A stretch of DNA of 64,000 nt from the NCBI GenBank assembly GCA_020635235.1, contig JACKAF010000001.1, positions 682,001 to 746,000 of the forward strand, written 5' to 3'. Below, one piece after another: positions 34,612 through 44,127 of the stretch. A program made the translations under genes and the position numbers. Below the pieces are notes generated by a model. That model saw nothing but the letters and a program-made list of their open reading frames with translations. It had not been told where the DNA came from and made no database searches. Position 1 is the first letter of the stretch, and every line of letters begins with the position of its first letter. Source of the DNA: Pseudobdellovibrionaceae bacterium (GTDB taxonomy: Bacteria; Bdellovibrionota; FAC87; UBA2466; JACKAF01).

Positions 34612-35524
34612 ATCGCACCCTCGGATCTAAGACAACGTAAAGGACGTCCACGATGAAGTTGCACACAAAGATCAGTGTGAAATACAGCAGTGCCGTTCCC
34701 ATCACCACTGTGTAGTCACGGTTCAAAGCGCTTTGGATGAAGAACCGCCCGAGTCCTGGGATATTAAAGATGGTTTCTGTCACCAGAGCGCCAGATAGCA
34801 GCCCTGCAAACGCCGGTCCCAGATAGGAAACCACCGGCAACAAGCCGCCACGCAAAGAGTGCTTTATGAGAATGGTACTCTCCTTTAGGCCTTTGGCGCG
34901 CGCCGTTCGAATAAAATCCTGGTTACGGATTTCCATCAAACCGCCACGCGTGAGCCTGGATACGTAGGCGGCATAAGCAAAACCGAGAGTCAGCGAAGGC
35001 AAAACCTTGCTCGGCCAGTCGTCCCAACCCGCAACCGGAAGCCACTCCATCCAGAGACCGAACAGTAGTATCGAGAGCGGACCGATCACAAAGGTTGGCA
35101 GACAGATCCCCGCAATGGAAATCGACATGGGTACGTAATCGAATAGAGAGTTAGGCTTGTAGGCGGCCAGACCTCCGGCAAGCAGTCCGATAATAAGGGC
35201 CCAAATTAAGGCGTACGTACCGAGTTCAAAGGAGATGGGAAACGCCTCGGCGATGATCTCATTGACGGTACGATTGGAGTGTTTGAACGACGGACCCAGA
35301 TCGAAATGGGCCAGTGCTCCAAGATAGCGGAAGTACTGTTGGTAGAGTGGCTCATCCAAGTGGTACTTCTTATTCAAGTTCTCCAGAATTTCCGGTGGAA
35401 CTCGCCGCTCCTCATCGAATGGCCCGCCAGGAGCAAATCGGATGGTGAAGAATACTAAAGTAACGACGGCGAAAAACACCGGCACCATAGTAAGCACACG
35501 TTTAATTAAGTAACCCAGCCCCAT
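34604..35524 (-). CDS. oppB: Oligopeptide ABC transporter permease OppB
   Basis: Channel partner of OppC, 306 residues. N-terminus YLIKRVLTMVPVFFAVVTLVF and the block YHLDEPLYQQYFRYLGALAH are typical of OppB/DppB, the EAA loop is DFIRTARAKGLKESTILIKH, and the C-terminal IPGLGRFFIQSALNRDY motif follows. Located 29 bases after the substrate-binding protein gene. Confidence 0.94.
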   Translation of the reverse strand: MGLGYLIKRVLTMVPVFFAVVTLVFFTIRFAPGGPFDEERRVPPEILENLNKKYHLDEPLYQQYFRYLGALAHFDLGPSFKHSNRTVNEIIAEAFPISFELGTYALIWALIIGLLAGGLAAYKPNSLFDYVPMSISIAGICLPTFVIGPLSILLFGLWMEWLPVAGWDDWPSKVLPSLTLGFAYAAYVSRLTRGGLMEIRNQDFIRTARAKGLKESTILIKHSLRGGLLPVVSYLGPAFAGLLSGALVTETIFNIPGLGRFFIQSALNRDYTVVMGTALLYFTLIFVCNFIVDVLYVVLDPRVRYE

Positions 35525-35553
35525 GTCTTTTGCCCCCTAAACTTGAGTTGCGT

Positions 35554-37167
35554 CTACTTCAGACTGACGAACTTCAACGGATGGTAATCCATCACGTTGG
35601 GATACCAGCCTGCGACTTTGGGATCTTTCAAGTACACCCGTGTGTACGTATAGATCGGAACAATGGGCAACTCGTCCATCAGGATGTCTTCCAAACGTTG
35701 GAACATTTTCAAGCGTTTCGCCTGGTTGGTTTCATGTTTTACGTCACGGACCAACTTGTCGTATTCCTTGTTGGAGAAGCCTGTTTCGTTATTGCCACCA
35801 TTAGTGATGAACATATCCAAGAAGGTAAGAGGATCGTTGTAATCCCCAATCCAGCCAGCGCGTGCAATCTGATAGTTCAAGGTTTGCATCGTTGCCAGAT
35901 ATACCTTCCATTCCTGATTGAAGAGTTTCACCTCAATGCCCAGATTCTTTTTCCACATCTGCTGAATGGCTTCTGCGATGGTTTTGTGGCTCTCCAAGGT
36001 GTTGTAAAGAATTTCAATAGGTGGCAGTCCCTTCCCGTCCGGATAACCCGCCTCCGCGAGCAGCTTCTTAGCCTCCGCGATGGTTTTGGGTGTGACCTTG
36101 GGCGGAAGCTTCCCTTCCGGCGTAAAGCCACCCGTTCCAGGTGGGGTGAAGGACAAAGCGGGGATTTGGCCCGCTCGCGTAACGTGCTTCACAATGTCTT
36201 CGCGATCGATACTCAGGTTGAGCGCGCGTCTAACACGTTTGTCATTGAGCGGTTTTTTTGTGACGTTTAAGCGGTAATAGTACGTCCCCAGGTAAGGGTG
36301 TTGCTGGTAAACGTCCTTTTTGCTGCGTTGCCAATACGGAATCTTCGGCAAGGGGATTTCGTTTGTAACGTGCAATTCACCTGCGCGGAACATCTTTTCT
36401 TCCGTATCCGATTTTTCAACGGGCCAGTAGTTGACCTTGGATAACTGAACTTTGGCCGCATCCCAATAGACAGGATTTTTCACGACAGTAAGGACCTTGT
36501 TGAGCTGCCAGCTTTCTAGCTTGAAGGGACCGTTCGAAACAATGTTCTCAGGTCGTGTCCAGCGTTGGCCAAATTTCTCCACGGTCTTTTGGTGCACCGG
36601 GTACAAGGAGTAGTGATACAGGACGCCCAGGAAAAACGGGGCCGGGGCTTCGAGTTCCACTTGAAGGGTATGGGCATCCACTGCCTTCACACCCAGCTGT
36701 TTCAGATCCTTGATTTTCCCTTTGTTAATCGCTTCGCCGTTTTTAATGTAGTAGCCCTGGTACGCATACTTTGCGGCAGTTTTGGGATCCACTAGGCGCT
36801 GCCACGAGTAAACGAAGTCATTGGCCGTGACGTTCTCACCATTTGTCCACTTGGCATCCTTGCGGATTTTGAATGTGTAAATTTTACCGTCTTTGGAAAT
36901 TGTCCACGATTCTGCCTGGGCCGGGAGTGGCTCCAAAGTTTGGGGATGGACGGTCACCAAACCCTCGAACAATTCGCTGATGATGTGGTGTTCCGGAACG
37001 CCCGACACGATGTGGGGATCCAAATCCTGAACTTCAGTCCCATTGCCCCAGTTCAGCACCTGTGGTGCCGGGCTTTGAGCGGAAAAACTCACCAGAGAAA
37101 ACAGCAAGGCGACCAAAGGTCCCGCCACAAAAAGAGATCGAAACTGAAAAGTACCTTTAGTTCGCAT
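35554..37167 (-). CDS. oppA: Oligopeptide-binding periplasmic protein OppA
   Basis: Captures peptides in the periplasm and delivers them to OppBCDF. The 537 residues have a Sec signal peptide (LFVAGPLVALLFSLVSFSA, cleavage near residue 30; no lipobox) and the SBP family 5 blocks NGTEVQDLDPHIVSG, YTFKIRKDAKWTNGENVTANDFVYSW and RRALNLSIDREDIV. It resembles the OppA/MppA branch. First gene of the five-gene opp operon, so its promoter must lie in the 304-base gap upstream. Confidence 0.94.
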   Translation of the reverse strand: MRTKGTFQFRSLFVAGPLVALLFSLVSFSAQSPAPQVLNWGNGTEVQDLDPHIVSGVPEHHIISELFEGLVTVHPQTLEPLPAQAESWTISKDGKIYTFKIRKDAKWTNGENVTANDFVYSWQRLVDPKTAAKYAYQGYYIKNGEAINKGKIKDLKQLGVKAVDAHTLQVELEAPAPFFLGVLYHYSLYPVHQKTVEKFGQRWTRPENIVSNGPFKLESWQLNKVLTVVKNPVYWDAAKVQLSKVNYWPVEKSDTEEKMFRAGELHVTNEIPLPKIPYWQRSKKDVYQQHPYLGTYYYRLNVTKKPLNDKRVRRALNLSIDREDIVKHVTRAGQIPALSFTPPGTGGFTPEGKLPPKVTPKTIAEAKKLLAEAGYPDGKGLPPIEILYNTLESHKTIAEAIQQMWKKNLGIEVKLFNQEWKVYLATMQTLNYQIARAGWIGDYNDPLTFLDMFITNGGNNETGFSNKEYDKLVRDVKHETNQAKRLKMFQRLEDILMDELPIVPIYTYTRVYLKDPKVAGWYPNVMDYHPLKFVSLK

Positions 37168-37471
37168 TGGATTCCTCCATCGTAGCCCCCGTAAGCTTTA
37201 GCCCAACCAACGGCGGTATAATGCAAGGGGGTTGCCAAGAACATTTACCCCCACTACATCCCACAACAATCGTTATTGTCTACTGTGTCAAGCGACATGC
37301 GGGGCCCGCGTGCAGGGAGGCTAAGTACCTAATATAAATAAAAATTAAAGAGTCGCCGCCCCGGCATAATGCAACGCGTTAGGTGTCCGGTGTTCAGCGT
37401 CGGGCCGGCGGGCACGTGGCAGCGCCTTGGGGCCTTTTGACACCGTTTTGGGAAATTGCGCTGAACTGGGT
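37168..37471. other. Gap upstream of oppA
   Basis: The 304 bases should hold the opp promoter on the minus strand. An AT-rich tract at about 37331-37350 is the only promoter-like zone; no -35/-10 pair with good spacing was found. GGGGG (37230-37234) and CCCCC (37250-37254) could pair but lack a U-tract. No gene was seen. Confidence 0.35.
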
Positions 37472-38026
37472 CTACTCTGACCCCAGCAGCCCTTCTTTGA
37501 GTCCTGAGTTGGGTGGATTACCAATCCACAAACGCAAGAGTTGTGAGTCGATTCCCGGACCTTCCACCTTCCCGAGAGTCTTTTGGTCCAGCGACACTTC
37601 GACTTTGTCCTTTAGGAAAGTGAAGCTCATGGTCTGGCCTTCCTTTACGGGTGCCATCATTGAGTTCAGACGATCCAGGGCCGGTGTGAAGCGCTCGCAG
37701 TTTTTCTCACAGTTGTTTTCAAATCCCGCTTTCCACGCTTTGGTAAGATCGTCCTTGGACACCGAGCGCACAAAACGCATTTCAATTTTCTTCGGGCCTT
37801 TTGAGTCCAATAGAGCCTGACTTGCTTTGGATTTTTCCGGGACGTAGAGGGCCGCCACATAAACATCGACTTTGAAAATGGTGGCCTCGCGAATGCCGAT
37901 TCCATTCAAAGAAAGCTTCTTCCCGCTGACTGTAATCGCATCTGGGAAACTCATGCCGCCTTTTTGCGCTGCGATAAGGGCAGCAAAAGGCAAAATAAGT
38001 CCCAACGTGGCAAGATATCTACGCAT
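37472..38026 (-). CDS. Secreted chalcone-isomerase-like domain protein
   Basis: The 184 residues have a signal peptide (LATLGLILPFAALIAAQ) and the chalcone isomerase-like pattern of bacterial periplasmic members: LNGIGIREATIFKVDVYVAALYV, MRFVRSVSKDDLTKAW, MSFTFLKDKVEVSLDQK and LRLWIGNPP. True flavonoid isomerase activity is not expected; related bacterial proteins are of unknown role. Two Cys lie close together in NNCEKNCERF and could form a disulfide. Confidence 0.75.
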   Translation of the reverse strand: MRRYLATLGLILPFAALIAAQKGGMSFPDAITVSGKKLSLNGIGIREATIFKVDVYVAALYVPEKSKASQALLDSKGPKKIEMRFVRSVSKDDLTKAWKAGFENNCEKNCERFTPALDRLNSMMAPVKEGQTMSFTFLKDKVEVSLDQKTLGKVEGPGIDSQLLRLWIGNPPNSGLKEGLLGSE

Positions 38027-38156
38027 GGTTCCCCTTTCCGTATTGCACTGTACCGTTACGACAGGCCAGGTTCCCTTGTAAACAAAGAAGAATAAACGTC
38101 TTTAAATCGTTTCCTTTAACATTACGGGCCCTGACGGGCCACTGAGGAGAGCTTCG

Positions 38157-39836
38157 ATGGTACGCCAACTGGCATTGGTATTGGTGATTGGGACAAGTTT
38201 GTTCACTGCACAGCTGTTCGCTCGTTCTTATAAAGTGAAATATCTCGAAAATGAAAGTGGTCGCACGGTATTGAGTCAGGGTTGGGTTGCGGCAGAGGCA
38301 CCGCAGAGCGGATGGCTGGAAAACCGGTACCCTCAAACGGTCCAAGAGCACAGCCCAGTGGACAGCAACATGGTGGTTGAAATAGTTGCTGCCAATCGGG
38401 ATACGATTCAGCGTGAACTCATTAACCGAAACGTCGCTCCCAAAGCCTTTGATCCCTTGGATTTTGTGGAAGCCGATGAAGAGGTCGTTACTCTCGTCAA
38501 TAGTGGGCCGTCCGAAAATCGCATTGATCTTGTGTTTATGGGCGATGGTTACACCCAGGCCGAGCGGGATAAGTTTTTTGAGGATGCTCGTCGTCTGACT
38601 GATGATATGTTCAAGGGCGAAACCTTCAAAAGTTATTTACCCATCTTCAATGTGCACGCAGTATTCAAGCCCTCTAATGTTTCTGGAATCGGTGCGGGAA
38701 GTCAGCCCAAGGACACCGCCTATGGTCTTTACCGGCAGGGAAATACTTTGCGCGCAATTTTCGCCACGAATACGTCAGCGGCCCGTCGTTCTTGTGCACA
38801 AGCTCCGGACTGTGACTACCCGATCTTGATGGCAAACGATCCGTACTATGGGGGATTGGGCGGAGAATTTGCGATCACGACGAGTTCGCCCACCAGCGGG
38901 ACGAAGGTGCTGCGGCACGAACTCGGTCACAACTTTGGAAAAGTAGGTGAAGAGTACGATGGCGGCGGCTATTTCGGCGCGAACACATCCTCTTCTGTAA
39001 GCAGTTTGAAGTGGAAGCATTGGACGGAAGGTACTGCTGCGGCGGAACCCGCGGTAGCGCGTCATATAGAGTGGCCTTGGCACCACCTTTCTGAAGGCCC
39101 TTACACCGCGAGCTTTCGCAGCAACGGCGCTTACCGTTATTTCGAGGTGCAATACAGCGCTTCCGGTGTGGAAGCAGACGATACGCTTGATTTTCGTTTG
39201 GATGGTGAACGTCTACCGTCCCCCTCTCCCGGCCACAGTGATCGGGAGTTTGTGGAATACTTTCACGACGGCGGACTTTCCTCTGGTTCACACAAAATTA
39301 CAGTCGAAGAGAAAGTTCATGATGGAAACAACTGGTTGTCCGATCTCACCGTTTATGAATACGGCGAAGATTACCACTTCGACGCGGAACACGTCGGCGC
39401 GTACCCTCTCTTTAGTGAATGGGGATCTGTCGCAGGTTATCGCCCCACGCATGAAACTTGTTTGATGCGCAATATGAAGTCGGTGCGATTCTGCCCGGTC
39501 TGCCAGGAAAACAACTGGCTCCAGTTCTTCAAGAACGTCTCTCTGATCGATGGGGTGGATGTTTCCCAAGTCGGCGGAAACTACGAAGTGCATCTGCGAG
39601 TTCCGCCTTTGGGACAGTTCCGGGAAGAGGCGGTGAACCCGGAAGAGCGATTGGACGTGCGGTGGTTCCGCAACGGCCAACTTGTGGGCTCCTTTGAAGG
39701 GCAACTAGTCGGCGAGATTCCGGCGATTCAGGCTCAGGATAGCTGGGAAGTGGAAGTCCAATTCCACACCCCGGAAGTCCGAAAGGATCCGAGCGGACTG
39801 CTCAAGGCCCGGAAAAGGATACAACTAACTAACTAA
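38157..39836 (+). CDS. Secreted M64-family metallopeptidase
   Basis: IgA-peptidase-like (peptidase family M64) zinc protease, 559 residues. Signal peptide ALVLVIGTSLFTAQLFA, an N-terminal beta domain, then the conserved entry IDLVFMGDGYTQAERDKFFED and the zinc site HELGHNFGKVGEEYDGG (two His and the catalytic Glu) near residue 255. The C-terminal part contains MRNMKSVRFCPVCQEN, a region also conserved in M64 proteins, followed by an Ig-like beta domain. Substrate unknown. Monocistronic, ending before a strong hairpin. Confidence 0.88.
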   Translation: MVRQLALVLVIGTSLFTAQLFARSYKVKYLENESGRTVLSQGWVAAEAPQSGWLENRYPQTVQEHSPVDSNMVVEIVAANRDTIQRELINRNVAPKAFDPLDFVEADEEVVTLVNSGPSENRIDLVFMGDGYTQAERDKFFEDARRLTDDMFKGETFKSYLPIFNVHAVFKPSNVSGIGAGSQPKDTAYGLYRQGNTLRAIFATNTSAARRSCAQAPDCDYPILMANDPYYGGLGGEFAITTSSPTSGTKVLRHELGHNFGKVGEEYDGGGYFGANTSSSVSSLKWKHWTEGTAAAEPAVARHIEWPWHHLSEGPYTASFRSNGAYRYFEVQYSASGVEADDTLDFRLDGERLPSPSPGHSDREFVEYFHDGGLSSGSHKITVEEKVHDGNNWLSDLTVYEYGEDYHFDAEHVGAYPLFSEWGSVAGYRPTHETCLMRNMKSVRFCPVCQENNWLQFFKNVSLIDGVDVSQVGGNYEVHLRVPPLGQFREEAVNPEERLDVRWFRNGQLVGSFEGQLVGEIPAIQAQDSWEVEVQFHTPEVRKDPSGLLKARKRIQLTN

Positions 39837-39878
39837 TATTTAATGGGATTCGATCGTTCACGCGGTCGACGTTGATCT

Positions 39879-39911
39879 TGTGCGCCCGACTTGTGTAAAG
39901 TCGGGCGCACA
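39879..39911. terminator. Perfect 14-bp hairpin after the M64 gene
   Basis: TGTGCGCCCGACTT (39879-39892) and its exact complement (39898-39911) enclose a five-base loop GTGTA. It begins 42 bases after the M64 stop and ends 34 bases before the next gene's GTG. It lacks a U-tract, so it may be a non-canonical terminator, an mRNA 3'-end protector, or a 5'-leader structure of the downstream gene. Confidence 0.55.
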
Positions 39912-39945
39912 GTGGGGTGCGGGGGCACTTGTAGGTTGGTGCCGC

Positions 39946-40989
39946 GTGAGAAATCGGACGCACATTTTATTGCTCTTGGGCCTTTGTGGGGCAGTCTACG
40001 GCGGCCAGCCCATGGACGATCAGCCCGACCGCTTCATCCAGGCGGGCAAAATAAATCCCCCGGCCATCGTGCGTGATGCGGCCGAAGACGAGCGGCAAAT
40101 CCGAACGAGTCTAAGTTGCATCCAAGTGGCTGTGGGGGAGGCTGGTTGGAGAAACAAGCAGAACAAGCGTTTTTACAATTGGCTTTTTAGGTACGCGCCC
40201 CACGTGCTCTCCGAGCAGCGCGAATTTTGTGGCCTCAATAGCTGCCAGGACTTGGAGTTTCTCTCAGATTTTTTCAGGTACAATCCAAAGCCGCACACAC
40301 GTCTGGTCCCCGATGACTTGATTGTTCGTAATCCGGACGACGAAGTGACTCGGAATGTGCTCATCATCGGGGCGCACCCTAGAGAAGTGGAATGGATGCT
40401 GGCCCATTCTCCGTCTGGCCGTATCTTCGCGATCGACCACGCGTATGAGGCGGTCAATAATCTTGAGATTACCGCTGAGAAGCACAAATGGCCGAGCCAC
40501 CGGGTGCGGATCAAAAAAGTTAGTATTCTAAACAATAATTTTGAAAAAATATTGACCGACATGAACGACGGTTCGTTTCCCCATCTGCATTTTGCATTTG
40601 CTATGTGGTCGGCTTTTTATGAATTCAATCCCGAGGAACAGGAGCGCTTGCTGAAAAGAGCGCACGATCTGTTGCGTAGCCCTGGGGGTCTTGTGATCGA
40701 CTTTCTTTCCGATCCCATGCGGGCCGCTGAGCCGCTTGGGTACCGGAAGGTGACCATAGATCTAGAGCAATTGGGGCTGGATCCTTTTTTGGTAAGTGTT
40801 CTGCGAAGTTCTGAGCCTCCCCCGCCCTTGAATGTATATATTCCCGGCCGGGCCAGGTTCATGGAAATGATAGAGAACGCAGGCTTTGCCGCTCAATCGG
40901 GCTTCGTGGACAGTCAGTCGCCAACGTTTCTCTACAACGAAGGTCGCCAGCCTCGGGCCTTATATCTTTTTGAACGTAGAGATAGTTAA
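39946..40989 (+). CDS. Methyltransferase-like protein with N-terminal signal peptide
   Basis: GTG 39946 gives 347 residues beginning with a hydrophobic segment (THILLLLGLCGAVYGG). The rest resembles a class I SAM-dependent methyltransferase fold: NVLIIGAHPREVEWML where motif I would be, then GRIFAIDHAYEAVNNLE (acidic end of beta 2), LHFAFAMWSAFYEFNPEEQERLLKRAHDLLRSPGGLVIDFLSD. The SAM loop is GAHPREVE rather than GxGxG, so binding may be lost. Secretion with a SAM fold is unexpected. A start at 39880 would add a non-signal extension and would overlap the hairpin. Confidence 0.5.
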   Translation: MRNRTHILLLLGLCGAVYGGQPMDDQPDRFIQAGKINPPAIVRDAAEDERQIRTSLSCIQVAVGEAGWRNKQNKRFYNWLFRYAPHVLSEQREFCGLNSCQDLEFLSDFFRYNPKPHTRLVPDDLIVRNPDDEVTRNVLIIGAHPREVEWMLAHSPSGRIFAIDHAYEAVNNLEITAEKHKWPSHRVRIKKVSILNNNFEKILTDMNDGSFPHLHFAFAMWSAFYEFNPEEQERLLKRAHDLLRSPGGLVIDFLSDPMRAAEPLGYRKVTIDLEQLGLDPFLVSVLRSSEPPPPLNVYIPGRARFMEMIENAGFAAQSGFVDSQSPTFLYNEGRQPRALYLFERRDS

Positions 40990-41996
40990 GGACGTTTTGT
41001 TTTTAACGTGAAGACGGTTACCTCAGATTCGCTGAAATAACGCACAGGAAGGGCAATCGTACCGGCTCCACAGCTCGTGTAGCCGTACATTTCTTTGTGG
41101 CGCCAAAGGCCGCGTGCGCGTGCGCGACCGGCGGTGTGGTGAGTGAAGACTGGATAGCCTCCTGGTAAGCAGATTTGACCTCCATGCGTATGCCCCGCGA
41201 GATACAGCCGGTAATTATTGGCTTCAGCCATGGCATACATTTCCGCAGAATGTACAAAGGCCACTTTGAACAGACTCGGCGAAGTTTCTAAGGCCTCAAG
41301 TGCGTACTCGGTGTAGTAGTAGTGAACGTCATCCACCCCGGTGAACGCGATTTTCTGTTTCTGGCGTTCTACCTCGACTGTTTCGTTCGCTAAGATCCGA
41401 ATTCCCATGTTCTGGAAATCAGGCACCATGTTCACAGTGTCGTGGTTCCCAAGAGTTGCGTAGCAGCCATCATTTGTGTGAATTTCGTCCAGGATGACTT
41501 TCAAGGGCGCGAGAATTTGTCGGTGGCCGTTGTAGACTTTTTCTCGAAAATCACCAGTGAAGATGGCGAGATCCACTTTGCCGTGGATCTTTTTTATTGC
41601 TGAAGCAATCGAATGCTCTATTCCTGGCGTAAAATCCAGGTGGAGATCCGTTAGGTGAAGTATTCGGTACCCGTCAAACGCCTCCGGGAGATCTGGGAAC
41701 TCAAGTGTGACTTCTTTGAGCTTCACGTCCTGGGCGTTTCGCTTCCCTCTGCCGAACAAGCCAAAAACTCGGAGGAAAACCCCCGCCAAGATAGTGAGCT
41801 GTTCGAACAATTCCCAACGTCGCCGAAAACTCGATCCCGCAGGCTGAGACTTAGCCGAGAGTGCTTCCAAAGCCGCGCGCTTGGTCGCCCAAAGCATGCG
41901 GCGCGTTGGGAGCGGGGTGGTGACTGCGTGTTCGGTTGAGAGTGACGAAGTGGGTTCGCTGGGATTTGAGGTCATGGTGTCCATGGCTTTTGTCAT
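40986..41996 (-). CDS. Membrane-associated metallophosphoesterase (YaeI/LpxG-like)
   Basis: Calcineurin-like phosphatase, 336 residues, with the metal motifs in order: LTDLHLD, FTGDFRE, LGNHD, VAFVHS and AGHTHGGQ. A hydrophobic stretch near residue 70 (FEQLTILAGVFLRVFGLFG) may anchor it at the membrane with the catalytic domain following. This layout is found in YaeI-type phosphodiesterases, including LpxG, a UDP-diacylglucosamine hydrolase; whether this one acts in lipid A synthesis is inference. It converges on the previous gene with a four-base overlap. Confidence 0.82.
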   Translation of the reverse strand: MTKAMDTMTSNPSEPTSSLSTEHAVTTPLPTRRMLWATKRAALEALSAKSQPAGSSFRRRWELFEQLTILAGVFLRVFGLFGRGKRNAQDVKLKEVTLEFPDLPEAFDGYRILHLTDLHLDFTPGIEHSIASAIKKIHGKVDLAIFTGDFREKVYNGHRQILAPLKVILDEIHTNDGCYATLGNHDTVNMVPDFQNMGIRILANETVEVERQKQKIAFTGVDDVHYYYTEYALEALETSPSLFKVAFVHSAEMYAMAEANNYRLYLAGHTHGGQICLPGGYPVFTHHTAGRARARGLWRHKEMYGYTSCGAGTIALPVRYFSESEVTVFTLKTKRP

Positions 41997-42142
41997 TATT
42001 GTCGGAAGAACAAGGGTTTAGGTTGAGTCCAGGTTCCTCTACGATGTCAGGATTTTAACAGTCTTCACAATGTCTCCACGGTTGCTACATCATTGGTCCC
42101 CAAGTTTTGAGGATAATCAAAGCGAACAAAGGGGGAGAACCC

Positions 42143-42580
42143 ATGAAAAAGTTCATTAACTCGAAACTCCACGGCGTAATTGATTATCTAGTGGTGGGGG
42201 CCTTTGCGGGCGCACCCACGTTTCTAGGCTTCGGCGGTCTTACGGCCAACCTTTGTTACGGGCTGGCTGGCGTGCACCTGGCTTTGACGCTATTCACCAA
42301 CTTTCCCTTTGGAGCAATCAAAACAATCCCTTTCAAAACCCATGGCTACGTTGAGTTGGCAGTGGGCCCAGTCTTGGCCGCGCTTCCGTGGGCTTTCAAC
42401 TTTAGTGCGGACACAACGGCGCTGGCGTTCTTTTCGGCATTTGGTGCGGCGGTGTTTCTAACGTGGATGCTGACCGACTACGAAACGAACTCTGCGTCAG
42501 GACAAAGCGGCAGCCAAGGTGGCTTCAATAATCAGAATACCAACAATTCCAACGAGAACCAATTTCGCCGCGCAGGCTAA
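42143..42580 (+). CDS. Small four-helix membrane protein, unknown
   Basis: 145 residues with four hydrophobic segments (about 12-35, 40-58, 70-90, 95-115) and a hydrophilic Gly/Asn/Gln-rich tail (SGSQGGFNNQNTNNSNENQ). The N-terminal KLHGVIDYLVVGAFAGAP is typical of a family of small integral membrane proteins of unknown role. GGGGGAG before ATG 42143 is a strong ribosome-binding site and fixes the start; an upstream in-frame start was rejected. Confidence 0.65.
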   Translation: MKKFINSKLHGVIDYLVVGAFAGAPTFLGFGGLTANLCYGLAGVHLALTLFTNFPFGAIKTIPFKTHGYVELAVGPVLAALPWAFNFSADTTALAFFSAFGAAVFLTWMLTDYETNSASGQSGSQGGFNNQNTNNSNENQFRRAG

Positions 42581-42592
42581 GTAGATTAGTTT

Positions 42593-42668
<76 letters not shown>

Positions 42669-42762
42669 ATCTTGAAGCTAGTCTCAATCCAGCATGTGTG
42701 GGACTGAGCGGACCAACTTAAGCAATCGTTGCTAAAAACGCAAGCTTGGAAGGGTGTAGGCT

Positions 42763-44127
42763 CTAGGTACCTGTCTTGGCGGGCCGTTCAAGGCCCAGAG
42801 CGAGGTGGACGGCATTGCGCGTGGACTTCTTGGCGCTGTACATGGCTTCGTCGGCAAGCTGGAGCAGCGTCTCCCGCTCCGCCGCGTGGATGGGGTAGGT
42901 TGCAATCCCGATACTCACAGTCGTGCTGAGTTTTTGATCCTGGATAATAAACACTCGACGCTCAATGTTTTTACGAATGCGTTCGGCGATGACCCGAGCG
43001 CCTTCTGTGTCCGAGTTGTGGAGAATGACTACGAACTCGTCCCCGCCGTATCGGAACGCAGGATCGATGCCGCGTACAGCGTTCTTGATGGTCTTGCCTA
43101 TCGCCACCAAAAACTCCGATCCGATGACGTGCCCGTATTTGTCATTTACCTGCTTGAAGTGATCCACATCGATAAAGAGAATCGAGAAGCACTGATTGGG
43201 ATCGCGGCACTTCATGATGGCGTTCGTGATGGCAAACTTCAAAAAGCGGGAGTTGTAGAGACCCGTTAGGTCATCGACAAAAGTCTGTTGTTTGAGTTCC
43301 TCGAATTTTTGCAGGTTGAGGAGGCAAAGATCCCCATGCTCCTGGATCAGCTTGGCCATGGAGAGGTGGCTGATTTCCGACTTATCGACGCCCCAAAGCA
43401 GAATGGAACTCTCTGGGTAATTCTGGCAGGGGAGAAGTACGTTACATTTGTTTCCCTTGGTGGGATGCACAAGGGGTTCATCTAATCTCTCCGGAAAGAC
43501 CTGATTCGGTACCTGAGCGAGCACCAGGGAAGTAGGGGTGTTTTTGGGGACCGAGCACAGGACCTGAGTCTCGGCAAAACTGTCGCCATCTGCCTGTAGC
43601 CACGCCGCGCCTTCGCAATGCATGACGGATTGCATGTACTCCAGAGTGTAGAGCTGTACGAGGGTCGGGGTGGTGCAGCTCGAAATCTGCGTAACGGCGC
43701 GGACAAGGCCCGTTTTTGAATCGTCCGGAGCCAAACGTTGGATCATTTCCTGATGCTGTTGGCATTTCCGCACACTCCACGCAAGCTCTTCGGGACTAGT
43801 GGGCTTAAGTAGGAAATCGGCAAAACCACTACGGATGCACTGAAGCGCTGTTTGCGCCGAATCTGAGCTGGAGAGTGCAATAAGATCGGTGCCTGGAAAC
43901 TGCCTGCGAATCTGCTGGAGTTGGACTTCTAGCGGAGAGCTCAGGCAGTCCAAATCAACGATGAGAACACCCGGCTCCTCTTTCTCGTAGTTCATGAGAC
44001 TCATGTACCGAGAGAACCACACGACCTTTTCGCAAAGGGGCCATAGAGCGTGTTCGTACGGGTGGCGGATCTCATCCTGCGGTTGCAGTACGAAAATATG
44101 TTTTTTGTTAAGGCGATCCGAGAACAT
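42763..44127 (-). CDS. Diguanylate cyclase with degenerate receiver domain
   Basis: Predicted to make cyclic di-GMP. The 454 residues contain a receiver-like domain (1-125; acidic pocket reduced, with candidate acceptor in VLIVDLDCL, and LKPTSPEELAWSV), a GAF-like middle (about 140-275) and a C-terminal GGDEF domain with YGGDEFVVIL, preceded at five residues by the inhibitory site RGID. The LTGLYNSRFLKFAITN entry is typical. The missing conserved Asp pair at the receiver start suggests phosphorylation-independent control. The leader upstream can form a structured RNA covering the start codon. Confidence 0.9.
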   Translation of the reverse strand: MFSDRLNKKHIFVLQPQDEIRHPYEHALWPLCEKVVWFSRYMSLMNYEKEEPGVLIVDLDCLSSPLEVQLQQIRRQFPGTDLIALSSSDSAQTALQCIRSGFADFLLKPTSPEELAWSVRKCQQHQEMIQRLAPDDSKTGLVRAVTQISSCTTPTLVQLYTLEYMQSVMHCEGAAWLQADGDSFAETQVLCSVPKNTPTSLVLAQVPNQVFPERLDEPLVHPTKGNKCNVLLPCQNYPESSILLWGVDKSEISHLSMAKLIQEHGDLCLLNLQKFEELKQQTFVDDLTGLYNSRFLKFAITNAIMKCRDPNQCFSILFIDVDHFKQVNDKYGHVIGSEFLVAIGKTIKNAVRGIDPAFRYGGDEFVVILHNSDTEGARVIAERIRKNIERRVFIIQDQKLSTTVSIGIATYPIHAAERETLLQLADEAMYSAKKSTRNAVHLALGLERPAKTGT

